Of a stretch of DNA of 64,000 nucleotides, positions 12,370-24,058 are shown one piece after another. Each line of letters starts with the position of its first letter. The stretch's first letter is position 1. This DNA is from Tricholoma matsutake (lineage: Eukaryota > Basidiomycota > Agaricomycetes > Agaricales > Tricholomataceae). The stretch covers positions 6,386,001 to 6,450,000 of the forward strand of contig AP026544.2 in the NCBI GenBank assembly GCA_026075535.2, in the 5' to 3' direction. The notes under the pieces are model-generated. The model searched no databases, was not told the DNA's origin, and was given only the letters and a program-made list of their open reading frames with translations. The position numbers were made by a program, and so were the translations under genes.

Positions 12370-12921
12370 CATGATGCGCATCACCCAACCTGCACTGCCA
12401 CTGCCTAATGGGATCCAAATTCATAACAATGATGATCCTTTTGCTGCTGCTGCTCCTGCTGCTGCTCCTCTGTATCAGCATCTTCCACCTCATTTGGCAC
12501 AGCAGCTAGCTGCACTTCCTCCTGCTCCTGCTCCTGCTCCTCAGTATCAGCATCTTCCACCTCATTTGGCACAGCAGCTAGCTGCACTTCCTCCTCCTCC
12601 TCCTCCTCCTCCTCAGTATCACCATCTTCCACCTCATTTGGCATAGCAGCTAGCTGCCCTTCCTCCTCTTCTCCAGCAAGGTAGAGGTAGAGGTAGAGGA
12701 AGAGGAAGAGGCAGGGGTAGGGGCAGAGGTCTTCCAATGGTCCCACTTCCTCCACTTCCTCCTCCTCCTGTTTTTAATCCTCCTGTGGCTGCTCCTCCCA
12801 TTCCTGCTCCTCCCATTCCTGTGCTCAATGCTGCTCATCCTCCTGTTTTTGTAGCTGTCCCTCTCATTCCTGGGGTTGGTGCTCCTCCTCCTCCTGTCTT
12901 TGATCCTCCAGTGGCTGCTCC
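12370..12921 (+). pseudogene. Helitron I 5' coding exons, Pro/Ala-rich, split by Ty3 insertion
   Basis: Low-complexity coding sequence with repeats such as YQHLPPHLAQQLAALPPAPA, then VPLPPLPPPPVFNPPVAAPP, in the frame that would lead into the Rep domain. A direct repeat of about 78 bp (GTATCAGCATCTTCCACCTC units near 12472, 12542 and 12617) makes up the first part. The Ty3 element inserted after GCTCC at 12917-12921. The Pro/Ala-rich coding continues at 18974 and through further short exons up to about 19720. The role of this N-terminal extension is unknown; Helitron II has a similar one. Confidence 0.5.
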
Positions 12922-13347
12922 TGTAAGGGGACTAGGGGGGTGCCCTGTGTGTTTTTCCTATTTTTTATGTTCGTCCTATATTTTTCCCCACCTCATTTCC
13001 TTCTATTCTTCATTTTCTATGATTTTTCCGGATTTTATTACTAATTTTCCCTTGCTATCATGTTTGTACATGTTGACACTTTTATATTTAGAGGCGGAGT
13101 ACCCCTTCCGACACATACCCCTTGGTATGATGTCATTTGGCGGCCTTGATCCGCCTATCTCCACCTTTTTCTATTTTTAGGTTATATTTGATTTTTGTCA
13201 TCTTCACATATACTGGGCATCAGCAAGGGGATCCTTAGAGTTTTCTCTTCGGATTTCCCTTTGCTAGGTGTGTCCCCAATGCCTGTATTATGTAGTATAA
13301 TTTTAACTTTGGATTTCCCTTTGCTAGAGGCTTAGGTTGCCCTTATA
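12922..13347 (+). repeat. 5' LTR of Ty3 element I
   Basis: 426 bp. It contains a TATA-like CACATATACT at 13206-13215 and, about 30 bp downstream, AGAGTTTTCT (13237-13246), the likely transcription start region. A 17-bp unit, GGATTTCCCTTTGCTAG, occurs twice near the 3' end. Confidence 0.92.
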
Positions 13348-13348
13348 G

Positions 13349-13358
13349 TAGAAAACTC
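13349..13358 (+). promoter_or_regulatory. Probable self-priming primer-binding site of Ty3 element I
   Basis: AGAAAACTCT, directly after the 5' LTR, is the exact reverse complement of AGAGTTTTCT at 13237-13246, where the transcript is expected to start. No tRNA-type TGG primer site is present. Tf1/sushi elements prime reverse transcription from the folded 5' end of their own RNA, and this arrangement fits that mechanism. Confidence 0.55.
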
Positions 13359-13513
13359 TCCCCTAAGGCCCGAAAATTGCGAACACACTGCCCAAGATAG
13401 GCAGGTACGGACTGGACGATGCTTCCCAAAGCTCCACAGAGTCCCTACACACCATTCCAGATAATCTCGCCTTTATTACGCCACCATTTTCACCAAACGC
13501 GCTCCCTAGCGAC

Positions 13514-14632
13514 ATGGACACATCAGAATGCTTCGACACGCTTGAAAGCGACGTTTCCGGAATGCGCGCGCAAATCAACTCGCTTAAATCTATGATTGAA
13601 AACTTCGTTAGGACCCTCCAGGCTAACCCTACGACCAATAGTTCCCCCTTCACGACTCCAAGCGCACCCAACAACAATGTTTTGCCAAATGCATCCACTA
13701 AGGAACATGCCCAGATCAAACTGTCCCCCCCTGCCGAATTTAATGGTGCACATGCACAGGGATGTGCATTCCTTAATTCCTGTGAGTTATACATTAGTCT
13801 CCAGTCGCATCAATTCGTCGATGAGGCTGCAAAAATTTATTGGGCCTTCACATACATGAAATCTGAACGCGCCTATCTCTATGTGGACCGTATCCTACGT
13901 CAAACTAAAGAACTCAGTTCTCTACCTTTCTCCACTTGGGGTGACTTTCGAGCTGAGTTCGTACGCCACTTCTGCCCCCTCAATGAACACCACCGAGCAG
14001 TGACACGACTTGAGTCATCCGCTTACCACCAGGGACATCGATCCGTGGACGACTATATCGATGAGTTCAAGGATTTGGTGGACATGGCAGGATATGGGAG
14101 TGGGTTACCAGTGGTGGTGAAGTTCCGACGGGGGCTCAACCGAGAAATTCAGGACCAGATTGCACAGATGTTGGAAGGGCGCCCAGCGGACGATGATATC
14201 CTTGCTTGGTATGAAGCTGCTTCACTCTGTGATGAGAACCAACTCACAAATGCGGCGTTTAATGCTGCATTCCATGCTCCAACTACCACTCATACACCCT
14301 ACACCTTCAATCAAAGCCTCCCCTGCCCTAACCCCATTCCTGTTTGTCAAACTCCCACACCAGCCGTCAATGTCCCAGTACCAATGGATGTTGATGCAGC
14401 CCGCAGCCGTGCACGTAAGTTGGATCTCTGCTACCATTGTGGGGAACCTGGACACAGGGCTGGAGCGTGTCCCCATTGTCAGGATATCCGCATGCTCACC
14501 CCCGAGGGACGAGATGAACTCCTGCAAGATTTGTTGGCGCTTGTAGATGTTGAGGAAGCGAAGGATCAAGTTGCAGAGGAGATTAAGTTGGAAGTTGTAG
14601 AGGAACAGGATTTTCCTATTTGCAGCGAGTGA
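13514..14632 (+). CDS. gag: Gag polyprotein of Ty3 element I
   Basis: An intact 372-codon frame. A coiled N-terminus (MDTSECFDTLESDVSGMRAQ) is followed by a Ty3-type capsid domain (FVDEAAKIYWAFTYMKSERA, FRAEFVRHFCPLNEHHRAVT, SVDDYIDEFKDLVDMAGYGS) and a CCHC zinc knuckle CYHCGEPGHRAGACP at about residues 306-320. The protein would form the cytoplasmic virus-like particle and bind element RNA. It ends with TGA at 14630-14632; the pol frame opens just before this and is read in the -1 frame, so pol expression would need a frameshift. Confidence 0.88.
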   Translation: MDTSECFDTLESDVSGMRAQINSLKSMIENFVRTLQANPTTNSSPFTTPSAPNNNVLPNASTKEHAQIKLSPPAEFNGAHAQGCAFLNSCELYISLQSHQFVDEAAKIYWAFTYMKSERAYLYVDRILRQTKELSSLPFSTWGDFRAEFVRHFCPLNEHHRAVTRLESSAYHQGHRSVDDYIDEFKDLVDMAGYGSGLPVVVKFRRGLNREIQDQIAQMLEGRPADDDILAWYEAASLCDENQLTNAAFNAAFHAPTTTHTPYTFNQSLPCPNPIPVCQTPTPAVNVPVPMDVDAARSRARKLDLCYHCGEPGHRAGACPHCQDIRMLTPEGRDELLQDLLALVDVEEAKDQVAEEIKLEVVEEQDFPICSE

Positions 14633-17600
14633 ATCGTACACCCTCACTGCCTGTCCATAACTGCTTTGAAGTCTTGTCAGTTGAATCCCCGGAGAATGAA
14701 TCCATTTCTGTGACTGCTCCCCTCTCTGACCCTTCGAAGTTGGCTAAAGACGTACCTGCTCTCCCCATCTCTCCTTCTACTCCATGTCCCAAAATTAAAT
14801 CATGGGAGCATAAACTACCACGCAAGTATATTGTGGCATCCACTCCCTCTGCACATTCCTTAAACCTAGCCATCAAACTGCAGACGACCGACACTGGACA
14901 GATACTTGGTGTCTCTGCGCTCCTGGACTCTGGTGCAACTGGTCTCTTCATCGATTCCCATCTGGTACAACAACATCGCCTAAATACTTGCTCACTCTCA
15001 CGTCCAATACCTGTATATAACGTGGATGGATCCCCAAATGAAGCTGGTGCCATCCGAGAGGTTGCAGACCTGGTTCTCCATTACAAAGATCATAGTGAGC
15101 GTGCCCTTTTTGCTGTCACTTAATTAGGAAAGCAAAAGGTGATTTTGGGATATCCATGGCTTCGAGACCATAACCCAGAGGTTGACTGGTGTACTGGGGA
15201 GGTTACCATGAGCCGATGTCCATCCCGCTGTCAGATGTGTTTCACAGAAGCCAGGCAAGAACGTCGTGGACAGAAGGCAGCGATACGACATACTCAGAAG
15301 TGTCGTGCTGGACCCCTGCCTATACCTGAAGTGGAATTGGAAGGGGTTCCTGATCTAATGCCGGACTTGGATGATGATGATGAGGACCCAGAGGAAGTGG
15401 AGGAGGGTGATCGGATCTTCTACACTGCGATTCGCTCATCGCATGAGGTGTGTGCCACATCGAACATATCCCAACGCCTCGCTGAGGCCTTCCACAAAAA
15501 CAATGCTGCTAAATCCTCTACTAACTCCTTACTCCCTCATCTCCATGAGTTTGAAGATGTGTTCTCCAAGGAGTCATTCGACTCTCTTCCTGCGCGCAAG
15601 CCATGGGATCATGCAATCGAACTCACCCCCGGCGCAACCCCTTCATCCTGCAAGGTCTATCCTCTCTCTCTGGAAGAACAATGGCAGCTTGACCAGTTCA
15701 TCGACGAGCACCTGGCCTCTGGACGTATTCGACCATCAAAGTCACCCATGGCTTCTCCCTTTTTCTTTGTCAAGAAGAAGGATGGCTCACTTTGACCGGT
15801 TCAAGACTACAGAAGGCTCAACAACATCACGGTCAAAAATCGCTACCCACTACCCCTCATCTCCGAACTCGTAAACCAGCTCCATGGAGCCCGATACTTC
15901 ACCAAGCTCGATGTCCACTGGGGCTATAATAATGTGAGGATAAAGGAGGGAGATGAGTGGAAGGCAGCCTTTCGTACCAACCGTGGTCTTTTTGAACCGC
16001 TTGTCATGTTCTTTGGCCTTACTAATAGCCCTGCCACCTTTCAGACCATGATGAACGACATCTTCCACGACCTCATCCTTAAAGGCGTTGTCTGCATCTA
16101 TCTCGATGACATCCTCATCTTCACTCGCACGGTTGAAGAGCACCGTTGCATCACGTGCCTCGTCCTAGAGCGACTTCGACAGTACAAACTCTACCTTTGT
16201 CAGGACAAATGCGAGTTCGAAAGAACCAAGATCGAGTACCTCGGCCTGATTATCTCGGAGGGTCAAGTGGAGATGGATCCTATCAAGGTAAACGGGGTCA
16301 CAGCTTGGCCAACGCCCATGAACAAGAAGGAGGTGCAGTCTTTCCTGGGCTTCATCAATTTCTATTGGCATTTTATCAAGGATTTCTCACATCATGCACG
16401 ACCACTGTTTGACTTGACAGGAAAGGAGGCATGGAGGTGGGATAATGCACAACAGGAGGCATTCGAAAAGCTTAAGGAGATGGTCACTTCCGCTCTGATC
16501 CTTACCTTTGCTGACGATTCGCGTCCTTTTCATGTAGAAGCCGACAGTTCTGACTTTGCGACGGGCGCTGTGTTGTCTCAGCAGTCTCCGGAGGACCAGA
16601 AGTGGCATCCTGTTGCATTCTACTCCAAAAGCCTTAGTGCTGTAGAGCAAAACTACGAGATCCATGACAAGGAGATGTTGGCGATAATGCGTGTGCTTGA
16701 GGAGTGGCAACACTTCCTCGAGGGTGCCCAACACAAGGTGGAAATTTGGACAGATCACAAGAATCTCGAGTACTTCATGATGGCCAAGAAATTGAACTGT
16801 TGTCAAGCTCGTTGGTCCCTGTATCTATCTAGATTTGACTTCTCCTTGCACCACCATCCGGGTCGCAGCATGGGGAAGACCGATGCCCTATCCCGACGTG
16901 CAGACCATGGGGATGGCAGCGGTGACAACCAAAACATTGTGCTGTTGCAGCCAGACCTATTCACCATTCGGGCACTGGAAGGCATCGCACCCCAGGGCGA
17001 GGAGTGGGACATCCTACGTGACATTCATTGCGCAAACCATAGCAGTTTACATGAGGATGTTGTTGCCCAAGCTGTTAAAGAACTGAGGAAGGGATCGACC
17101 CTTTCCTTACGTGCGGCAGAGTGGGCTGAAAAGGAGGACTTGTTGTATTTCAGGGATTGCATCTATGTTCCCAATGACCCAGACCTTCGCTGGTGCATCA
17201 TATCCCAACACCATGACTCACAGATTGCTGGCCACCCTGGATGCTGGAAGACCTTGGAGCTCACCTCACAGAACTATTGGTGGCCACAAATGTCACGGCT
17301 CATTGGTCAGTATTGTCACACTTGTGACCTTTGCTTACACACCAAGGTTCCTCGTCGCAAGCCTATTGGTGAGCTACACCCTCTTCCTGTTCCAGAGAGT
17401 CGTTGGGATGTCGTCAGTGTCGACTTTGTGGTGGAATTGCCAAAGTCAAATGGGTTTGATGCGGTGATGTGCACAGTTGACTCAGTGGGAAAACGTGCTC
17501 ACTTCATTCCCACTCATACCACTGTCAGTGCCCTAGGTGCCGCTCGACTCTACCTCCACCACGTGTGGAAATTACATGGACTTCCTGGTGCCTTCCTCTT

Positions 17601-18447
17601 GGATCGTGGCCCTCAGTTCATGGCAGAGTTCACTTGTGAGCTGTACCAACTCCTGGGGATCAAACTCCTTGCTTCAACCGCTTATCACCCACAAACTGAT
17701 GGCCAGACGGAGCGAGTCAACCAGGAACTGGAGCAGTACATCCACCTCTTTGTCAATGAATGCCAGGACGATTGGGATGATCTCCTTCCTTTGGCCGAAT
17801 TTGGATACAACAACCATGTCCATGCTTCCACTCAACAGACCCCTTTCCTCTTAGACACTGGATGACATCCACGCATGGGATTTGAATCTCGCCAAACTCC
17901 CTCACACATTGAGATGGTGAATGAGTTCACAGAACGCATGAGGGATAGCTTGGAGGAGGCAAGGGCAGCCTTAGCAAAGGCGAAGGATGACATGGCGCGA
18001 TTTTACAACCAACGCCACTCCCCAACCCCTCAGTACAAGGTTGGTGATCGAGTTTATCTTGACTCCAGTGACATCTCCACTACACATCCATCCAAGAAAC
18101 TCGCTCATCGCTTCTTGGGACCTTTCCCCATTGTCAAGTGCATTGGAACGCATGCCTATCGTCTACGCCTCCCAGCCTCCATGTCCAGACTCCATCCCGT
18201 CTTCCATGTTGTCAAATTGCTTCCAGCTCCCCCAGATCCGTTCCTGGGACACCATTCACACCCACCACCACCACCTACAGTGATCGAGGGAGAACCCCAA
18301 TACGAAGTCGAGTCAATCTTGGACAGCCATTTGTGTCAAGGAAAACTCCAGTATTTGGTACATTGGAAGGGTTATGGGTATGAGGAGAACTCATGGGTCA
18401 AAGAGTCTGATGTAAATGCCCCTCGGTTAATCAAGGAATTCCACTGA
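14620..18447 (+). pseudogene. pol: Pol polyprotein of Ty3 element I with three in-frame stops
   Basis: One continuous frame broken only by TAA at 15121-15123, TGA at 15793-15795 and TGA at 17863-17865. Both TGA codons stand where Arg is expected (KKDGSL-stop-PVQDYRRLN and LLDTG-stop-HPRMGF), as if from CGA. In order: aspartic protease (LLDSGATGLFIDSHLV), reverse transcriptase with YLDD at about 16100, RNase H (HVEADSSDFATGAVLSQ), the integrase zinc domain (H, H, then CHTCDLC near 17310-17340) and DDE core, and a C-terminal chromodomain (LQYLVHWKGYGYEENSWV, 18300-18447). The chromodomain places it among chromoviruses, which target particular chromatin marks. Confidence 0.9.
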
Positions 18448-18542
18448 CGGCACACTGCTGCACCACGTCGCATTCAAGTCACGGACTTTGGTCGTATGCG
18501 ATTTCGAATGCATCGGGGCGATGCATCTTAGAGAGGGGGTGA

Positions 18543-18968
18543 TGTAAGGGGACTAGGGGGGTGCCCTGTGTGTTTTTCCTATTTTTTATGTTCGTCCTAT
18601 ATTTTTCCCCACCTCATTTCCTTCTATTCTTCATTTTCTATGATTTTTCCGGATTTTATTACTAATTTTCCCTTGCTATCATGTTTGTACATGTTGACAC
18701 TTTTATATTTAGAGGCAGAGTACCCCTTCCGACACATACCCCTTGGTATGATGTCATTTGGCAGCCTTGATCCGCCTATCTCCACCTTTTTCTATTTTTA
18801 GGTTATATTTGATTTTTGTTGTCTTCACATATACTGGGCATCAGCAAGGGGATCCTTAGAGTTTTCTCTTCGGATTTCCCTTTGCTAGGTGTGTCCCCAA
18901 TGCCTGTATTATGTAGTATAATTTTAACTTTGGATTTCCCTTTGCTAGAGGCTTAGGTTGCCCTTATA
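18543..18968 (+). repeat. 3' LTR of Ty3 element I
   Basis: Differs from the 5' LTR at two CG-to-CA sites and at one adjacent pair (CA in the 5' copy, TG in the 3' copy), all explained by CpG decay. Followed by the target duplication GCTCC. Confidence 0.92.
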
Positions 18969-19724
18969 GCTCCTCCCATTCCTGCTCCTCCCATTCCTGT
19001 GGTTGATGCTCCTCCTGCTCCTCCTCCTGTTGTTGTAGCTGTCCCTCTTATTTTTGGGGTTGATGCTCCTCCTCCTCCTCCTCCTGTTTTTGATCCTCCA
19101 GTGGCTGCTCCTCCTATTCCTGCTCCTCCCATTCCTGTCATTGCACTACCTGTATGCTAATTTTGATATATCTGGAGATGATGGTAATGACTGATATGTT
19201 ATTTGTAGCCTGCTCTTCCTTTTATTTGGGCTCCTCCTGTGTTTGATCCTCCCATTCCTGCTCCTATCATTTCTGCTCCTCCTGTTCCTGTGGATGATGA
19301 TGCTGCTCCTGTCTTTGCTCCATTCATTCCTGTGTTTGCTCCTCCTGTGTTTGCTCCTCCTGTGTTTGCTCCTCCTGTGCCTGCTCCTATGATTCCTGCT
19401 CCTCCTATTCCTTTGGTTGATGTTGCCCCTCCTGTTCCTCCTCCTCCACCTGTATGTAGAATCTGAGATTGCTATGCATCATGTAAATAACTAATCTGTT
19501 GTTTGTAGCCTGCTCCTCCTGCTGTCTTTGCTCCTGCTGTTCCTGCTCCTGCTGTTCCTGCTCCTCCTGTTCCAGTGATCAATGTTCCTCCTCTTGATGT
19601 TATAGATCATATTCCTGATGCTCCTGCTGTAAGTATAGCTCTAATACTTTTAATTTAAAATTTCTAATAACACTTAATTATTTAGTTTGTTCCTCCCCCT
19701 CCTGCTCCTGGTCCCCAGGAGATT

Positions 19725-22700
19725 ATGATGCAACCATTGCCTCCACCTCAGATGGTGTTGCCTCCTGCACGTCAGCCTTTTAGCCCTAATTGGCCTGTCC
19801 ACTATTTGGGAAGAATGGATGTTCAGTGTCCTGACTGTCATGCTTTTCATTGGATGGCTGAAAAACTCGCCAAATCTTCTAATGCTCATCCCAAGTTCGG
19901 CATGTGCTGTCTTAGTGGAAAAATTGTCTTGCCACCTCTCCATCCTGTTCCCCCTGAACTTCTTCAGTTGCTTACCACTCAAGACTACATCAGCAAATCA
20001 TTTTGTGACCACATTCGCACTTACAACAATGCCCTTGCCATGACTTCTATCGGTCGCAAAGTGGATGAGTCTGTCAATGAGGGCGAGGAGGCTGTCAATG
20101 ATGGCGTCAGTCCTTATGTCTTCAAGTTGCATGGAGAGCTCTCTCACAAGGCTGGTTCTCTGCTTCCCCCTGATGGTCAACCTCCTGTATATGCTCAGCT
20201 GTACATTTATGATCCCACCGATGCCATCAACTTTCGCATGGCCAACGCCTGGAATACTGACCTCAATCACCACACTTTGGTTACTCTCTAGGACATGCTT
20301 TACCGCTGCCATCCAGCAGTTCAGATGTACAGGCAGGCCCATGAGCTCACCAGGAATCTGCCTCCAGACCAGCAGTGCAAGATAGCTTTGCACTTTGATC
20401 AGACCTGTGACCGTCGCCGCTACAATCTTCCTGATGCTACCAACAATGAGATAGCAGTCATTCTTCCAGGAGATGGCGATCAGCCAGAGAGCACCCGCGA
20501 CATCATTCTCTATCGCAGGTATGGCCCCCCACTTCAGCGCATCACCGATGTGCATCCACTCTACCCTGCACTTCACTATGTCCTACTTTTTCCTACTGGC
20601 CAGCTCCAATAGCACCCTCAGATCGAATATGCAGCTGTCAATGCTGACAATCAAGATGGTGATGCACATGGTCCATGGAGACACAGATATATTTCTAAAT
20701 CAGAGTTCTACTGCTATCGTCTCCACCCCCGACCACCCACCATCGAGCCTCAGCACATCTTCTTGAGTGGAAAGCTCTTTCAGGAGTTCATTTGTGATGG
20801 GTGGGCAACTGCAGAGCAAGATCACTTGTGCTTCATCATGATGAATCAGGACACCATTCGTGGGGAGGTCTACATTGGCTTGGCAGACGCTGTAGCCGCA
20901 AACGTTGATGCAGACACAGAGTCCCTTGGTCAAAGGATCATCCTGCCTTCCTCTTTCACAGGAAGCACATGTCATATGCAGCAGCTTCTTCAGGATGCAT
21001 TGGCTATCAATTGCTACTTCAAGGGTGGTGATCTCTTTCTGACCCAGACTGCAAACCCCACATGGCCAGAGATCCAGGATGAGCTCAAGCCAGGTCAGAC
21101 TGCTGCCGATCGCCCTGACTTGGTCGTTTGTGCATTCTATGCAAAGCAGAAGCAGATCATCAAGGACATCGAGGCTGGCATGTTTGGCAAGGCACTCTCT
21201 TATGTCTTTGTCATTGAGTTTCAGAAACGTGGCCTCCCTCACATGCACTGCATCATCTTTCTCGATGGGGACTCCAAGCTTTGCACACCTGAGCAGATAG
21301 ACAGCCTCATGTGCTCAGAGTTTCCTGAGGACAATCCTGAGCTGCTTGAGTTGGTCAAGAAGTTCATGGTCCATAATCCCTGTGGTGCAGAGAACCCTAA
21401 GGCTCCCTGTATGGTCAATGGAAAGTGCTCCAAAGGTTTCCACAAGCCATTCAGGGATCACACAATCATCTCTGAGGATGCCTATGCTGCCACCAGGCAT
21501 CGCGACACTGGACACACTCATCAGGTTCGAGGAAAGCAGGTCGACAATCGCTGGGTCATCACTTATTCACCCTATCTCCTCTGGAAGTACCGTTGCCACA
21601 TCAACATCGAGTCCATTGCCTCCATCAAAGCTGTCAAGTACATCTACAAATATGTCTACAAGGGCCATGATTGCATCACCATGCAGTTTGGCACTTGCAA
21701 CAATGAAGTCAAGCAGTATCTGGACGCTCGCTATATTTCTGCCTGCAAGAGCATTTGGCGCCTCTTCCATTTGCCTATGCACTCTGCTTCTCCCAATGTC
21801 GTCCGTCTTCAGGTCCACCTCCCTGGCCAGCAGTATGTCACTTGGAATCAGAATGGTCAGCAGTCTATCCAGCAGGTCATCCAGCATGCTGCAGAGTGTG
21901 ACACCACTCTCACTGGCTATTTCAAAGCCAATCAGCAGTATCCAGAGCTTGCACACGATGTTTTCTACCAGGACTTTCCCTCTAAATTTGTGTGGGATCA
22001 CAAAGTCCACAAGTGGAAGCCCAGGCAGAGAGGATTTGCCATTGGAAGGATGTACTACACTCAGCCTACTGCAGGTGAACACTTCTACCTCAGGCTTCTC
22101 CTGACAGCTGTCAAGGGGGCAACATCATATGAAGATCTTTGCACTTTTCAGGGCAATGTCGCTCCCTCATTCAGACAGGCATGTCTCGCACGTGGCCTTT
22201 TGGAGGATGACCAAGAGTGGCTGCAGTGTTTGGAGGAAGCAAAGTCAATGGCAACAGGTCATCAGCTGCACCAACTCTTTGTCACTATTCTTTGTGACTG
22301 TGCACCCTCTGATCCTGTCCAGCTTTGGAACACATACTGGCCTCACATCTGTGATGACCTGCGCTATCAGCTCCAGCACAACAATATCCGTGTCAACCCT
22401 ACCGATGAAGATGTGCAGGATTATGGCCTCTACTTGATCAACCAGCTTCTCTTATCCTCTGGCAAATCTCTCAGCAAGGATTGGCCATACATGCCTCAGA
22501 TCACTCAGAATTGGGAAGCCAACCTCGGAAACCGCTTGGTCGCAGAGCAGCACAGATACGATGTTGTTGAGCAGGCTGAGCTGGCTGCACAGAATATCGA
22601 CACTTTCAATCCAGACCAGAGAGCTGTCTTTGACGAGATCATCCATGCAGTCAACAACAGGACTGGCCAGACATTCTTCCTCCATGGTCCCGGTGGCACA

Positions 22701-23978
22701 GGAAAGACCTATGTCTACAACACTCTCTGCCATCAGCTTTGTTCTCAGGAAAAGATCGTTCTCTGTATAGCATTATCTGGAATCACTGCACTCTTGCTCA
22801 AAGGGGGCTCCACTTCTCATTCATGTCTCCAGATCCCTCTCATAATAAATGAGTCATCCACCTGCTCTATCTCCAGAGGTTCAATACGGGCAAAGCTGTT
22901 GCAGGAGACTGATCTGATCATTTGGGATGAGGCACTCATGCAGCATCATCATCTCCATGAGGCTGTCAACCGCACTCTCAAAGACATCCTCCAATCTGAT
23001 CAACCCTTTGGTGGCATTCCTGTGGTTTTTGGGGGTGACTTTCACCAGATCCTGCCTGTTATCGAGAGGGGTTCACGACCTCAGATTGTTGGTGCTTCCT
23101 TGCAGCGCTCTGTTCTTTGGCAGCACATCAAGGTTCTTCATCTCAAAATAAACATGTGTTTGAACACAGATGATCTTCAAGAGCGAGAGTTTGCAAAGTG
23201 GCAGTTGGAGGTTGGAAAAGGTGGTCATACAGATGAAGGCACCAACATCGAGCATCCTGATCATTTCAAATGTCCTGAAAACACTCTGGCTTCCCTCATT
23301 GACTCCATCTATCCTGGCATCTATGACCATGCTCAGCATCCTGATCAATACTTCTCAGAGCGCATCATCCTGGCAAGCAAAAATGATAATGTCGATGAGT
23401 TGAACCATTACATTCTTCAGAGGTTCCCTGGAGAGGAGTGAGTGTTTCACAGTGCCGACTCTATTGAAAACAGCGATCTTCTCTATCCACCAGAATACCT
23501 CAACTCAATCAACTGCTCAGGTCTACCTTTGGCACAATTGGCACTAAAGGTTGGATGCCCTGTGATGGTTCTTTGGAACCTGAATATTTCTGGAGGGGTC
23601 TGCAATGGTTCTCGAGGCATTTTGACTTGCATTCACAACAGAGTGTTGGAGGTTCACTTGATTACTGGAGATCATGCTGGAGAGAAGGTCTTTATTCCAA
23701 GGATGCAACTGCAGCCAATTGAGGGACAACTTCCTTTCACACTCTCTCGACTCCAGTTTCCTGTTCAACTCTGCTTTTCAATGTCAATCAACAAATCACA
23801 AGGGCAGTCAGTGCAGCATGTGGGTTTGGATTTCAGGAGTCCAGTGTTCACACATGGGCAGTTCTATGTGGCAGTATCACAGGTGAGGTCTGTGCACAAC
23901 ATCAAGGCAATATGGCCAAGTGACAGTGAAAGTGCAACAACAAAAAATATTGTTCATAATGAAGTACTATTAGATTAA
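19725..23978 (+). pseudogene. RepHel protein of Helitron I with three in-frame stops
   Basis: One reading frame of about 1,417 codons broken by TAG at 20289-20291 (Gln expected), TAG at 20610-20612 (Trp expected) and TGA at 23439-23441 (Arg expected), judged by Helitron II. The N-terminal part has a CPDCHAFHWMAEKLAK motif. The Rep nuclease shows the HUH motif GLPHMHCIIFL and the two-tyrosine helix YIYKYVYKGHD, used to nick and join DNA in rolling-circle transposition. The PIF1-like helicase has Walker A GPGGTGKTYVYNTL, Walker B IIWDEA, and ends with VSQVRSVHNIKAIW. The long 20763-23441 portion is open, but the whole protein cannot be made from this copy. Confidence 0.88.
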
Positions 23979-24058
23979 TGTATATAGAAAATGTATATAA
24001 TGTATATAAAAACTTAACTAAAAAACTTAATGCATGCCGGAGGCACTTCCTAAACTTG

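Larger units (their letters stand above)
12922..18968 (+). mobile_element. Ty3/chromovirus LTR retrotransposon I (Tf1/sushi-like)
   Basis: Two 426-bp LTRs (12922-13347 and 18543-18968) starting TGTAAGGGGACTAG and ending TTGCCCTTATA, flanked by a perfect 5-bp duplication GCTCC (12917-12921 and 18969-18973). The order is LTR, gag, protease, reverse transcriptase, RNase H, integrase, chromodomain, purine tract (AGAGAGGGGGTGA at about 18530), LTR. The LTRs differ at only four positions, so this is the youngest Ty3 copy here. It interrupts Helitron I. Gag and pol are in different frames (pol is -1 relative to gag), and pol has three stop codons. Confidence 0.92.
11646..24058 (+). mobile_element. 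Helitron I (RepHel type), carrying a Ty3 element
   Basis: Rolling-circle element inserted in the left KDZ repeat. The 3' end is defined by a short hairpin TGCC-GGA-GGCA at 24035-24045, a 13-nt tail and the terminal CTTG at 24055-24058, followed by T. Helitron II has the same layout. The 5' end is inferred from the break in the KDZ repeat and begins with a TATATAATAATC-like sequence. The 5' leader around 11850-12130 is clearly homologous to 24590-24840 of Helitron II (for example GGAGTGTCTGCCAGTTG and GTTGCCTCCCCTTCCAT). Removing the inner Ty3 element leaves about 6.4 kb. Confidence 0.75.

Noticed and set aside
12405..12838. Minus-strand acidic and Gly-rich open frames opposite the Helitron Pro-rich exon
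   Set aside because: They are shadows of the low-complexity CCTCCT-type coding repeat on the plus strand.
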